Shown: positions 18,748 through 27,975, counted from the first letter of the stretch. The stretch is 64,000 nt of DNA from Ignavibacteriota bacterium (GCA_026390735.1 JAPLFJ010000026.1:1-64000), one strand, 5' to 3'. The notes: a model not told the origin generated them from the sequence alone. Made by a program: numbers and translations.

Positions 18748-20730
18748 ATGACTGATAATAAAAAGTTCTTATACCTCGTTATTGCAGTAGTATCATTTCT
18801 TGTATACTATAATGCACTTAACAACGATTTCGTATTTGATGATGAAAGTGTTGTACAGAATAATCAGTCAATACTTACACTCTCAAACATACCAAAATTC
18901 TTTACTGCTGAAGAAGGATTTCATAAAGTTATCGGGAGATACTATCGTCCGGTAGTATCATCCTTGTATGCAATCGATTATGCCGTTTGGGGTATGAATC
19001 CTTTTGGTTTTCACCTAACGAATGTAATCATACACGTTATAGCAAGTTTGATTCTGTTAATGGTTTTGATGAAACTGTTCGGTGACTATAAAAATGGATT
19101 GCTAGCGGCTTTGATAGGTGCTCTGATTTTTGCAGTCCATCCGATCCACACTGAAGCTGTTAGCTGGATAAGCGGAAGAACAGACTCACTTACCACGTTA
19201 TTCTTTTTGCTGTCTTTTCTCTTTTACATTAAATATTCTGATGAAGGGAACAGCGGAAAATATCTTTGGATATCATTAATTGCTTACTTTGTTGGACTGC
19301 TTTCAAAGGAAATGATTGTCACAATGCCCGTACTTTTGTTCCTCTATGATTTCTTCTTTAAGAAAAGAAGTATCGAATGGTTTAAAAAGAACATGATGCC
19401 TTATATTCTGTTCATTGCATTAACTATAGTGTTCGTAGGAATCAGATACATAGTGCTTAAAGATGTAGTTGACAGAACAACGTATATGTATTTTTATGGC
19501 GAAGATACGGCAACAGTTATATTCACGATGCTGAAAACTGTACCCGTTTATTTCAAATTACTGTTATTCCCAATTAATTTATTGTACCATTATAACGGTG
19601 TGCTGCCCGATTCCCATTCAATAGGCGATGTCAAAGTTATTCTGTCTGCATTGTTCGTGGTTGCAATGTTACTGGTTTCAGTTTCTCTTTATAAGAAATA
19701 CAACGAAGTTTCCTTTGCAATCCTGTTCTTCTTCGTATCACTTCTTCCGGTGATGAATATTATTCCTACTATGAATTTTATCGCAGAAAGATTCCTATAC
19801 TTAAGTTCAGTAGCATTGTCAGTAGTAATCTCTCTCGTTATTGTCAGATACTTAAATGATAGAAATAAGACTTCTCTCATCGCATTCTTTTTGCTAATCG
19901 TAATTATCTTTAGTTATCTTACGTATGTGAGAAATACTGAATGGAAAAATAATGAAACGTTGTACATGACTGCTGACGGTAAGGATGGAAGCGTTCTCCT
20001 TGTTAATGCAGGTAATATGTATGCCAACAAAAAGAACTATGACGAAGCTGAAAAGAGATATAGAAGGGCAATCGAAATCAGAGACAATTCAGTTCTGGCA
20101 CACCATAACCTTGGTTTGATTTTCCTTTTAAAAGGTAATCTTGATTCAGCTGAAATTAAATTTAAAAAGGGCATAACTATCGATTCTTTATCACCCGATG
20201 GTTATTTCCAGCTTAGTAATATATATCAGCAAAAGGGAAGGATTCCTGAAGCAATCACTGCTTTAGAAAAACTTCAAAAGGTGGTACCGAATTACCGTGA
20301 ATCTAAAAGTATTCTCGAAATGCTTAAATCAAACCCTGGTGGAATTCAAAACAACATTACTGACGCTGTGAATAACCAGCAAGCAATCCTTGAAAAGAGG
20401 TCTTTTCAGTATTATCAGGACGGTAAGTTTGAAGAAGCCCTTAAAGATTTGAACGAAGCAATGAAATTAAATCCATCCGCACAATCAGGTTATCTCAATA
20501 ATATTGCGATGTGTTATCTGGGGTTAAATAAAAACGATAAAGCAAAAGAGTATTTCAATAAAGCGATTGAGAAGGATGCGAATAACGTTAATGCATACGG
20601 AGGTCTTGCAGAATTATTCCTAAAAGAAAATAACTCACAAAAAGCAAAAGAAATGTATTCTAAGATTTTAAGCATTAGTCCTCAGGATCAGAATGCTAAG
20701 CTAAAACTGGATTCTTTAAACAGAAAGTAA
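18748..20730 (+). CDS. TMTC-like membrane glycosyltransferase with C-terminal TPRs
   Basis: The 660-residue protein has about ten membrane spans in residues 1-405 and a TPR region (about 415-660). The first extracytoplasmic loop holds NDFVFDDESVVQNN, an acidic motif placed as in GT-C enzymes and closely resembling the TMTC/PMT-like O-mannosyltransferase family. GAxIFAVHPIHTEAVSWISGRTD-type sequence follows, also typical of TMTC. Such enzymes move a sugar from a polyprenyl-phosphate donor to protein. The polyprenol-phosphate-mannose synthase-like gene at 52.6 kb could supply that donor. Protein O-glycosylation is known in Bacteroidota; assignment of this gene to it is inference. Confidence 0.78.
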   Translation: MTDNKKFLYLVIAVVSFLVYYNALNNDFVFDDESVVQNNQSILTLSNIPKFFTAEEGFHKVIGRYYRPVVSSLYAIDYAVWGMNPFGFHLTNVIIHVIASLILLMVLMKLFGDYKNGLLAALIGALIFAVHPIHTEAVSWISGRTDSLTTLFFLLSFLFYIKYSDEGNSGKYLWISLIAYFVGLLSKEMIVTMPVLLFLYDFFFKKRSIEWFKKNMMPYILFIALTIVFVGIRYIVLKDVVDRTTYMYFYGEDTATVIFTMLKTVPVYFKLLLFPINLLYHYNGVLPDSHSIGDVKVILSALFVVAMLLVSVSLYKKYNEVSFAILFFFVSLLPVMNIIPTMNFIAERFLYLSSVALSVVISLVIVRYLNDRNKTSLIAFFLLIVIIFSYLTYVRNTEWKNNETLYMTADGKDGSVLLVNAGNMYANKKNYDEAEKRYRRAIEIRDNSVLAHHNLGLIFLLKGNLDSAEIKFKKGITIDSLSPDGYFQLSNIYQQKGRIPEAITALEKLQKVVPNYRESKSILEMLKSNPGGIQNNITDAVNNQQAILEKRSFQYYQDGKFEEALKDLNEAMKLNPSAQSGYLNNIAMCYLGLNKNDKAKEYFNKAIEKDANNVNAYGGLAELFLKENNSQKAKEMYSKILSISPQDQNAKLKLDSLNRK

Positions 20731-20735
20731 ATAAT

Positions 20736-22202
20736 ATGCAAAACAAGAATAGAAATCTAATTATATTTTTTGGATTATTAATAATCGTTCAAATTATTTG
20801 GATATTTAATTCAAATGGGTTTTATTTCATTGATGATAGTTGTCACTTTAATTATAATCGAAATTATTTCACAAAATTTTATCTTGAACCTTTTAGTGCT
20901 TGGTCAAGATTTGGGAGAGTAGTACTTTTTGCTATACCCTCTTTAGTTGGTTTGAAAGGTATTCAGATATTCTCTTCTTTAATATTTTTATTGACTATTA
21001 TTTATGCTTACAAAATTGCTAAGTTAAAAAATATTAATAATCCGGAATGGATTGTGCTATTAATAGGGTTTCAGTCAGTACTTTTTAATATTTCATATAC
21101 TGTTCTTGCTGAGCTTCCTGCTGCTGCATTAATTGTTATAAGTTATTACTACTATATGAAAGATAAACAATCAGCAGTTTTAGTTCTTTCCTCGTTAATA
21201 TTTCTATTCCGTACTGAATATTATTTTGTCTGTATTTTGTATTTTGTTATATATGTAGTCGAGAAGAAATGGAAACTACTTCCATTAGTCATAATAGGAC
21301 CATTAGTTTGGTATCTGCATACATATTTTATTAGTCAAAATCCTTTGCAATTCTTTTACGATTTTGGACTTCATGCACGTTTACCAAGAATAACTGAAGG
21401 AATCGAATGGAACTATTATTTCTTGAGATCCCCGCAAATTTTCGGAATTGTACAAACACTTTTCTTTGCAATAAGTTTATTTTTCGTTTTAAAGGATAAA
21501 GTTATTAAGGACTATTATATTCCCATTTTAATTGTTTTTGGTGGTATTGTATTTCATACACTTGCAGCACTTAAAGGTTTGAACGTAAGTTGCAGTGTTG
21601 GACAGCTAAGATATGTAGCAGTTATAGGCCCTATGTTTGGAATCGTTTCTCTTTTCGGACTTGATGAAACTATGAAATTGATAAGGAAAATAAAAACGAA
21701 ATATTATCTTTCATTAGTAATTGTTTTGATTATGTTTCTATCTGGCCCATTTGTGACCCCATTCCATAAAAAACTTGCACTAGAAGAGGAATCAGATAAA
21801 GTAGTTGAACTTGTAAATTCGAAATATGTAGGATATAAAGTCCTTTCAAGTTTGCATTACGTTGCCAATTCACTTGATGAACCAACAACAGGTGGCGAAG
21901 TATTCAAAGAACTTACTAAAGCGAATTTTAATAAATATGATAAATCAATTATTGTCTTTCTAAAGGAACTAGAAAATGATCCTTTTGTAAGTGAAACCAT
22001 GAAACTTCGTGACATTGAAAACAATCCAAATGTTAAATTATTGTACACTGCAAAAGCCAAAGTAAATCGTAATAATGATGTTCCGGTAAATAAATATTTT
22101 TATGATTGGGTCTATGAATTTCTTAAAACAATTATTAATTATTTGGTTGCAGATCAATATTCGTGGGAAGATTTTGAACTTAAGGTATATTTAAAGGATT
22201 GA
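20736..22202 (+). CDS. Polytopic membrane protein, probable GT-C glycosyltransferase
   Basis: A 488-residue protein with roughly ten spans. The first loop contains YFIDDSCHFNYNR, with an Asp-Asp placed where GT-C enzymes carry their catalytic acidic pair, and SRFGRVVLF follows. It resembles bacterial PIG-M/ArnT-like mannosyltransferases in plan, but I do not recognise a specific family. The C-terminal 70 residues are soluble. It starts 5 bases after the TMTC-like gene, so the lamin-tail gene, the TMTC-like gene and this one look like an operon. Its DNA is visibly more AT-rich than the two genes before it. Confidence 0.62.
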   Translation: MQNKNRNLIIFFGLLIIVQIIWIFNSNGFYFIDDSCHFNYNRNYFTKFYLEPFSAWSRFGRVVLFAIPSLVGLKGIQIFSSLIFLLTIIYAYKIAKLKNINNPEWIVLLIGFQSVLFNISYTVLAELPAAALIVISYYYYMKDKQSAVLVLSSLIFLFRTEYYFVCILYFVIYVVEKKWKLLPLVIIGPLVWYLHTYFISQNPLQFFYDFGLHARLPRITEGIEWNYYFLRSPQIFGIVQTLFFAISLFFVLKDKVIKDYYIPILIVFGGIVFHTLAALKGLNVSCSVGQLRYVAVIGPMFGIVSLFGLDETMKLIRKIKTKYYLSLVIVLIMFLSGPFVTPFHKKLALEEESDKVVELVNSKYVGYKVLSSLHYVANSLDEPTTGGEVFKELTKANFNKYDKSIIVFLKELENDPFVSETMKLRDIENNPNVKLLYTAKAKVNRNNDVPVNKYFYDWVYEFLKTIINYLVADQYSWEDFELKVYLKD

Positions 22203-22227
22203 TTATTCTTTATTTGTGGAAAAAGCA

Positions 22228-22383
22228 ATGAAGAACCCAAGTATATATGTTAATTGGGTATTAATATATAAAGCCACTCCAAATGATAAAATATACGAAG
22301 CCGTTAAAAATAATCCTGATTTTATAGACAACTTCGTACTAAGATTTTCAGAGAAAGGTGTCGAAGCTTACGAGAAAAAATAG
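22228..22383 (+). CDS. Possible 51-residue protein
   Basis: ATG at 22228 to TAG at 22381-22383 gives a 51-residue frame with ordinary protein-like composition (IYVNWVLIYKAT, then a charged tail FSEKGVEAYEKK). An in-frame GTG at 22216 could add four residues. It is 25 bases downstream of the GT-C-like gene on the same strand. There is no recognised family and no second copy, so it may be chance. Confidence 0.3.
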   Translation: MKNPSIYVNWVLIYKATPNDKIYEAVKNNPDFIDNFVLRFSEKGVEAYEKK

Positions 22384-22432
22384 TGCCAATAGGCTCCTTA
22401 TATGCACTTCCCCTTGATTTTCACAAAAATAT

Positions 22433-22637
22433 TTAGTATCTTATACTAAGATATTTTGAGAGTCCCAAAACCTCAAATTATATACAAAATCAAGTTGTTT
22501 CCTACTTTAAGGAAACTAAATACTGTAAAAACAGTAAATCTAGTAATTATCCACTGATAGTCCACTAATCCTCCAATAATAGTCCCCTGAAACTCCATTG
22601 TATCTTCGTACTCTCGCCGTACTCTCCCCGTAGAGTA
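22433..22637. other. Hairpin-rich intergenic stretch upstream of tRNA-Pro
   Basis: Four short perfect hairpins follow each other: TTAGTAT/ATACTAA (22433-22449), GTTTCCT/AGGAAAC (22497-22516), TACTGT/ACAGTA (22521-22536) and TACTCT/AGAGTA (22620-22637). A direct repeat CGTACTCTC occurs at 22607 and 22618. No open frame covers it. It may be a structured RNA or remnant of mobile DNA next to a tRNA; I cannot tell which. Confidence 0.35.
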
Positions 22638-22693
22638 GTCGTCTAATCACCGCTCCATTATCCTAAAAGTATATATCACTCAATTATTTTGAA

Positions 22694-22724
22694 TTGTATA
22701 TAAAATTAGCTTTGCCTATTTTTG
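22694..22724 (+). promoter_or_regulatory. tRNA-Pro promoter (TTG-N20-TATTTTTG)
   Basis: TTG at 22694-22696 and TATTTTTG at 22717-22724 fit the Bacteroidota -33/-7 consensus TTG-N19/20-TA-N2-TTTG. The tRNA begins 8 bases after the -7 box, a very plausible start distance. This is the best promoter match in the window. Confidence 0.6.
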
Positions 22725-22731
22725 AATTAAT

Positions 22732-22808
22732 CGGGGTGTAGATCAGTTGGCTAGATCGCTTGAATGGGGTTCAAGAGGCCGGCAGTTCGAGTCTGCCCAT
22801 CCCGACCA
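22732..22808 (+). tRNA. tRNA-Pro(GGG), CCA encoded
   Basis: Acceptor CGGGGTG pairs with CATCCCG (one G-U). The anticodon arm is CTTGA-ATGGGGT-TCAAG, anticodon GGG. The T arm is GGCAG-TTCGAGT-CTGCC. Discriminator A73 and an encoded CCA follow. It decodes CCC/CCU. The last part of the gene is repeated twice downstream. Confidence 0.95.
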
Positions 22809-22930
22809 TATCATAAATATTCTTGTCTTCAAGAAAGCAGGGCTTCGAGTCTGCCCATCCCGACCATATCATAAATAATCTTGGCATCAATTAAGCTGGA
22901 TTTCGAGTCTGCCCATCTCGACAAGATATA
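22786..22930. repeat. 58-bp tandem repeat containing the tRNA-Pro 3' end, three copies
   Basis: TTCGAGTCTGCCCAT begins at 22786 (inside the tRNA), 22844 and 22902, exactly 58 bases apart each time. Copies 1 and 2 match through CCCGACCATATCATAAATA and diverge gradually; copy 3 has CTCGACAAGATATA. Only about 23 bases of each extra copy are tRNA sequence, so they cannot fold as tRNAs. The arrangement recalls the E. coli tyrT repeats (rtT) and also the att scars left by tRNA-targeting integrases. Confidence 0.85.
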
Positions 22931-23060
22931 TTCTTACAATACATCTAAATACTACTTTACTATTCGGATTATTAACTTTTTAAATTAAAACCTACTTTAT
23001 TTACTAAATTAGAATTTATATATTGTGTATAACTTTTATTAACTTAAAATAGGGTTAAAA

Positions 23061-25037
23061 ATGAAAAAAGTTCTCTCACTTTTTCAGGTGACAGTTATTA
23101 CTATATTAATAACTTTCGCCTTCGTAGGAATTTCTATCTCACAAATGGAAAACCCAAATAAAGATGGTATGCCGGAAAGTTTCTTGAAGAATTTACCTCC
23201 AAGAATCATCACTCCGATGGCAGTTGTGACTTTAGACGATTTTGATAATTTTAATATGGGTACTGACTTCGCTGAAGGTCATATTTCTATGAATCCATTG
23301 AATCCATTACAGACTTTCAATGCATTTAACACTAATGGCACCCATTATTCAAACGATGGCGGTCTTACCTGGTTCGCTAGTAATCCTGCATTTCCGAATG
23401 CAGCAGGCGATCCTATTACTGCCTATGATAGTTTAGGAAATCTTTATTATGAAACCATGAAAAGCCCTGTAACAGCTTGTTGGGTTGCAAAATCAACTAA
23501 CAATGGTCAAACATGGTTATGGACGAATGTTTCAGCAACAACAGGTAATGACAAAAACTGGATGTGTGCTGACCAGACTGGTGGCCCATATGCGAATTAC
23601 CTTTACACAATTATGACAAATGGTAGCGGCGCTACTGTTGCAAGAAGTTCTGATATGGGTGTGTCTTTTACAAATACACAAACTCTTTCTCCACATGCTT
23701 TGCCTGGTGCAATGTTATGTGTTGGACCTAACGGTAATATTTCTGGAGGATTTGTCTATGCTGTTACACACAGTGGTACAAATGCTGCAGGTACATATTC
23801 TATTCATTGTTCAACAGACGGAGGACTTACTTTTACTTTAAAATCCAGTAACTCCTGGTCTAACGTTATTGGAACAGAAGTTTCAGGTCGTTCTACAGTA
23901 AGTAGTATGAGAACAAGACCATATCCGATGATTGCTGCTGATAACAGCTATGGTGCGTTCAGAGGCAGATTGTATTGTGTTTATGCCTCAAACGAACCTG
24001 TTGGCTCTGGTAATAAATCCGATGTCTTTCTAAGATATTCCACAGACCAGGGTACAACATGGTCCAGTAGGGTAACAGTAAATGACGATGTAAATACACA
24101 GAATAATAATCAGTTTCATCCCGCAATATGGTGTGATAAACAAACAGGAAAATTATACATTCAATGGTATGATACACGCAACTGTCCGACGAACGATTCG
24201 TTGGATGTTTATGCTACATATACCACTAATGGCGGTACATCTTTTGCCCCGAATCAAAGAGTAACAAATAAGAAATTCAGGATACAATTTGCGGGTCAGG
24301 TTGCTCCTGCTTATCAGGGTGACTATAATTCTATAACGTCAAACCGTAAAAGTTCTATGGTAATCTGGGCTGATTTCAGAAACAATAGTTATGGCAGTTA
24401 TTCCGGTTACTTCCCGGATTATGCGATGAGGATGAATCCAACGTCAGGAACAATCAATAATCCCAATAGTTTTATGGATTTCAAAATGGTAGTACCTGCG
24501 GTCAAACTTTATACTGATACTGTTATTGTCACTTCTGCTATAACGCCAACTCCTGCAATTGGTTCGTTTGCAATAACATATCCGTCACCTAATGGTAATA
24601 AATTAACTTCATATCCTGACTCACTGAATGTCAGGGTTACTGTAAATAACGTTACTCCCGGAGCATACACATTAACAGTTACTGCAAAAGGACCTAACGG
24701 AACACCAGTTCATCAAAGAACAGTTTCTATCACTGTCAGTGGTGCAACTTCTATTGAAAACCAGGGAACACTTACATCATATAGGCTTGAGCAGAACTAT
24801 CCAAACCCGTTTAATCCTGTTACAAAAATCGGATATTCAGTCGCCAAACAGTCTAACGTAAAAATTACAGTATTTAACATTCTGGGGAAAGAAATCACAG
24901 CCTTCACAAGTGAAAATCAGGCACCTGGAAACTATAATGTAATTTTCGATGCTTCCAACCTTACAACAGGCGTGTATTATTATAAAATTGAGGCTGGTGA
25001 GTTTTCGGATGTTAAAAAAATGATTCTGATGAAGTAA
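23061..25037 (+). CDS. Sialidase-fold (BNR/Asp-box) exoprotein with T9SS sorting domain, copy 1
   Basis: The 658-residue secreted protein has a signal peptide (about 1-28) and a beta-propeller region with Asp-box repeats (YSNDGGLTWF, KSTNNGQTWLW, STDGGLTFT, RYSTDQGTTWSS). A beta-sandwich linker (about 490-570) follows, then the T9SS type A domain starting NYPNPFNPVTKIGYS and ending KKMILMK. The fold matches exo-alpha-sialidases, but I cannot identify the catalytic Arg triad, so hydrolase activity is not claimed. It and the next gene are tandem paralogues with similar leaders and separate terminators. It should be exported to the cell surface. Confidence 0.82.
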   Translation: MKKVLSLFQVTVITILITFAFVGISISQMENPNKDGMPESFLKNLPPRIITPMAVVTLDDFDNFNMGTDFAEGHISMNPLNPLQTFNAFNTNGTHYSNDGGLTWFASNPAFPNAAGDPITAYDSLGNLYYETMKSPVTACWVAKSTNNGQTWLWTNVSATTGNDKNWMCADQTGGPYANYLYTIMTNGSGATVARSSDMGVSFTNTQTLSPHALPGAMLCVGPNGNISGGFVYAVTHSGTNAAGTYSIHCSTDGGLTFTLKSSNSWSNVIGTEVSGRSTVSSMRTRPYPMIAADNSYGAFRGRLYCVYASNEPVGSGNKSDVFLRYSTDQGTTWSSRVTVNDDVNTQNNNQFHPAIWCDKQTGKLYIQWYDTRNCPTNDSLDVYATYTTNGGTSFAPNQRVTNKKFRIQFAGQVAPAYQGDYNSITSNRKSSMVIWADFRNNSYGSYSGYFPDYAMRMNPTSGTINNPNSFMDFKMVVPAVKLYTDTVIVTSAITPTPAIGSFAITYPSPNGNKLTSYPDSLNVRVTVNNVTPGAYTLTVTAKGPNGTPVHQRTVSITVSGATSIENQGTLTSYRLEQNYPNPFNPVTKIGYSVAKQSNVKITVFNILGKEITAFTSENQAPGNYNVIFDASNLTTGVYYYKIEAGEFSDVKKMILMK

Positions 25038-25062
25038 ACCATTTAAGATATTTTTTAAATAT

Positions 25063-25092
25063 GGGGGTATCATACGATACCCCTTTTCTATT
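25063..25092 (+). terminator. Terminator after sialidase-fold copy 1
   Basis: GGGGTATC (25064-25071) and GATACCCC (25076-25083) form a perfect 8-bp stem with a 4-base loop, followed by TTTTCTATTTT. Confidence 0.85.
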
Positions 25093-25183
25093 TTCATAGA
25101 TTAATTGATTGATTTTATCCTCAATAAAATATATTATTGTATAATGAATATTTTAACACTTTAAAAATAAAGGGATAAATTTT

Positions 25184-27169
25184 ATGAATTCAAAAAAACT
25201 ATTTTTAATCACTTTGGCTCTTGTCATTTTTGGTATTGCAATATCAGAAATAACATTCTCTCAAAGCACAGATCCAAACCGCGATTATCCTGTCTATATA
25301 AGGCCTACTCCTGGACCGAGTATCTTTTCACCGGGTGCAGTTGTTACTTTAAATGATTATGATAACTGGCAAATTGGTACTGATTTCGCAGAAGTTGGTA
25401 TGGCAGGTAACCCAATTAGTCCTACAAACTTTTCGGCTGCGTGGAATAACCTGAGCGCCACTTATGGTGCTTATGCTTATTATACATTGAATGGTTTAGA
25501 TTGGCTTGCCGCAACACAACCTACATGGGGCGTCACAGCAAATGGAGACCCTGTAATGGCTTTTGACGGTGCAGGAAATTTGTATTTTGATAATATGGTT
25601 GGTGGTATTACAGGAACCAGAGTCGCAAAATCAACTAATGGCGGCTTAAGTTATTCAAGCGTTGTTGCTGCCGGAACAGGGAACGATAAAAACTGGGTAA
25701 CAGCAGTCCAAACAGGTGGTCCTTATGCGAATTACATCTTCCAGATTATGACTCCGGGAAACATCAAGAGAAGTACAGATGGCGGTGCAACATTTACACA
25801 GGTTGCAACTTATACAAATTCCTACCCTGGTTCAATGGTCTGCGTTGGTCCAAACGGCTCAACAAATGGCGGTGCAATTTATGCAGTAACAAACACAGGT
25901 GCAGCTGCAACAGCAGTAACATACAATTTCTATTGTTCAACAGATGGCGGAACAACATGGACTTTAAAGAGTTCGCAGGCTTTTGGTGGATACGTCGGTA
26001 CACAATCAGGCGGTCGACATTCAGTCCAGAATATGAGAACAAGACCTTATCCGTTTATCATTGCAGATAACAGCAACGGTCCTTTCAGAGGAAGATTGTA
26101 CCTGACCTATGCAAAGAATTCTCCAAATGCTGATGCTCAGAAACCAAATATTTATACAAGATTTTCAACTGACTTTGGAACAACATGGTCTGCCGAAGTA
26201 ATCGTTAACGATGATGCCAATACAACTGCAAATAATCAATGGTTCCCGTCAACATGGTGTGATATAACTACTGGTAAACTTTTTATTAAATGGCTTGATA
26301 CAAGAGATTGCCCAACCAGTGACAGTTGCATGGTATATGGTTCTTTCTCTACAGATGGCGGTTTGACATTCGCTGCTAATCAAAAAATCTCGAACAAGTT
26401 GTTTAGGATCAATTGTACTTCCTGTAATGGTGGAGTACCTGCTTACTTAGGGGATTATGATTATCTGAATTCGAACGGAAAAGTCTCAATGGTTGCATGG
26501 ACAGACTTCAGAAGCAATACTTTCGGAAACTACGTAGGTTACTTCCCTGATTATGCAATGAGAATGAACCCAACAACTGCTACAATCAACAGTAATACCG
26601 GTGTTAAAGATTTTAAGATGGTTATTCCTGCTGTAAAATTATATACCGATACTGTTATAGTAACTTCAACAATTACACCTGCTCCTGCAGCCGGTACTTT
26701 TGCGATTACTTACCCGTCACCGGGTGGTAATAAATTAAGTCATTTCCCTGATTCATTATCAGTCAGAGTAACTGCTGCAAACGTAACCCCAGGGGTATAT
26801 ACTTTAACTGTAACTGCAAAAGGACCTAACGGTACTCCTGTTCATCAGAGAACAGTTACTGTAACAACATCAACAACTTCTTCAATAAATACAGAAGAAG
26901 TACCGGTATCATTTAAGCTTGAACAGAATTATCCTAACCCGTTTAATCCTGTTACAAAAATAGGTTATTCTTTACCCAAAATATCAGATGTTAAAATAAC
27001 TGTGTATAATGTTTTAGGAAAAGAAATAGTCTCTTTCTATAACGAACAACAAGCACCAGGTAATCATTTCGTATTGTTCAATGCGAATTCGTTAACTACG
27101 GGCGTTTATTATTATAAAATTCAGGCTGGTAGCTTTACTGAAGTAAAGAAAATGACACTGCTGAAATAA
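25184..27169 (+). CDS. Sialidase-fold (BNR/Asp-box) exoprotein with T9SS sorting domain, copy 2
   Basis: This 661-residue paralogue of the preceding gene has the same order: signal peptide (about 1-27), Asp-box propeller (KSTNGGLSYS, RSTDGGATFT, CSTDGGTTWT, RFSTDFGTTWSA), beta-sandwich linker and T9SS type A domain (NYPNPFNPVTKIGYS, end KKMTLLK). The two are most alike in the propeller core (MRTRPYP, GYFPDYAMRMNP) and the linker, and least alike in the N-terminal 80 residues. An extra Cys pair (INCTSCNGG) occurs only in this copy. The upstream regions are also alike (TATT-rich, then TTAACTT-AAAATA-GG), so the duplication took in the promoter. Confidence 0.82.
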   Translation: MNSKKLFLITLALVIFGIAISEITFSQSTDPNRDYPVYIRPTPGPSIFSPGAVVTLNDYDNWQIGTDFAEVGMAGNPISPTNFSAAWNNLSATYGAYAYYTLNGLDWLAATQPTWGVTANGDPVMAFDGAGNLYFDNMVGGITGTRVAKSTNGGLSYSSVVAAGTGNDKNWVTAVQTGGPYANYIFQIMTPGNIKRSTDGGATFTQVATYTNSYPGSMVCVGPNGSTNGGAIYAVTNTGAAATAVTYNFYCSTDGGTTWTLKSSQAFGGYVGTQSGGRHSVQNMRTRPYPFIIADNSNGPFRGRLYLTYAKNSPNADAQKPNIYTRFSTDFGTTWSAEVIVNDDANTTANNQWFPSTWCDITTGKLFIKWLDTRDCPTSDSCMVYGSFSTDGGLTFAANQKISNKLFRINCTSCNGGVPAYLGDYDYLNSNGKVSMVAWTDFRSNTFGNYVGYFPDYAMRMNPTTATINSNTGVKDFKMVIPAVKLYTDTVIVTSTITPAPAAGTFAITYPSPGGNKLSHFPDSLSVRVTAANVTPGVYTLTVTAKGPNGTPVHQRTVTVTTSTTSSINTEEVPVSFKLEQNYPNPFNPVTKIGYSLPKISDVKITVYNVLGKEIVSFYNEQQAPGNHFVLFNANSLTTGVYYYKIQAGSFTEVKKMTLLK

Positions 27170-27191
27170 TTAAGTTCTTTCATTTACACAG

Positions 27192-27225
27192 AAGGGATAT
27201 CAATAGACAGATATCCCTTTTTTAT
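27192..27225 (+). terminator. Terminator after sialidase-fold copy 2
   Basis: AAGGGATAT and ATATCCCTT form a 9-bp stem with a 10-base loop, followed by TTTTTAT. It lies at the convergent junction with the SRAP gene. Confidence 0.85.
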
Positions 27226-27857
27226 TTCCCCTTAAGAAATTCTTTTTGCTTAACCGTTAATATATCCTCCGCCGTTTCTATTCTCATGGTAACTGAGTCA
27301 TCAAATGGCAGACACATTGCTATTGCTGATTCTTCATCTGATTTAAGATATTCTATCCCTTCTTCCCGGTTAAAAATCACAGGCATCCTGCTGTGAATCT
27401 TTGCTATCGTTGAGTTTGACGTGGTTGTTATAATTGAAGCAAAAATCCCATCATCTATCTTAACGTACAACCCCGCGAAAAAGAATATAGGTAAACTTTC
27501 AAATGAAATTCTTTTCGGAATCTTTATTTTATCCATTGCCACCCATTCATAAAATGCCGTAGCAGGTATAATACATCTGTTCCTCTTAAATAAATTCTTC
27601 CAGTAAGGTTTAGATGTTATCGTTTCTATCCTTGAATTAAATATCAGTGGAGTTTTCTCTCCGGGAAATTTAATTCCCCAGGAAAAGTTCTTTAATGCAA
27701 ACTCGTTATCGTTCTTATGAATTACAAGTATATCATCGTTCGGAGCAATGTTAATCTGCTTTAAATCTTTCGCGGCAATATTCAGCATCAGGAAGTCTTT
27801 CTCAAACTTACTGAACATAGATTCTCCCGTTTCCTTATTCTCAAACCTTGAACACAT
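27222..27857 (-). CDS. SRAP/YedK (HMCES-like) abasic-site protein
   Basis: The 211-residue protein has the invariant Cys2 exposed after Met1 removal (MCSRF), Asn74 and Arg76 (FNSRIET), Glu104 (FYEW) and His155 (HSRMP), the active-site set of the SOS response-associated peptidase family. E. coli YedK and human HMCES use Cys2 to form a thiazolidine crosslink with abasic sites in single-stranded DNA and protect replication forks; the family also removes its own Met1. It is transcribed alone. I see no LexA-type operator in front of it, so SOS control cannot be claimed. Confidence 0.93.
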   Translation of the reverse strand: MCSRFENKETGESMFSKFEKDFLMLNIAAKDLKQINIAPNDDILVIHKNDNEFALKNFSWGIKFPGEKTPLIFNSRIETITSKPYWKNLFKRNRCIIPATAFYEWVAMDKIKIPKRISFESLPIFFFAGLYVKIDDGIFASIITTTSNSTIAKIHSRMPVIFNREEGIEYLKSDEESAIAMCLPFDDSVTMRIETAEDILTVKQKEFLKGK

Positions 27858-27967
27858 AGTTTAAATGGTTATTTCTTAAAAAATAACAAACAATTTACTA
27901 TCATTCCAATAATTTCGATATACTAATTCGGATTTTTCTTTCAATAGAATACAGATTATAAAATCCG

Positions 27968-27975
27968 TATATTTG
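27968..27975 (+). promoter_or_regulatory. Candidate -7 element for the proS operon
   Basis: TATATTTG fits TA-N2-TTTG and lies 77 bases upstream of proS in the 195-base divergent gap with the SRAP gene. No TTG is seen at the -33 distance. The leader that would follow carries CTCAGGAGCTTATCCCTGG, a weak 4-bp hairpin only. I see no T-box. Confidence 0.35.

Noticed and set aside
22786-22930. Two additional tRNA genes or a CRISPR array
   Set aside because: The extra copies contain only about 23 bases of the tRNA 3' end and cannot fold, and the intervening sequence is itself repeated.
22203-22930. Integrated mobile element at tRNA-Pro
   Set aside because: No integrase, transposase or phage gene is visible on either side; only the repeated tRNA end hints at past integration.
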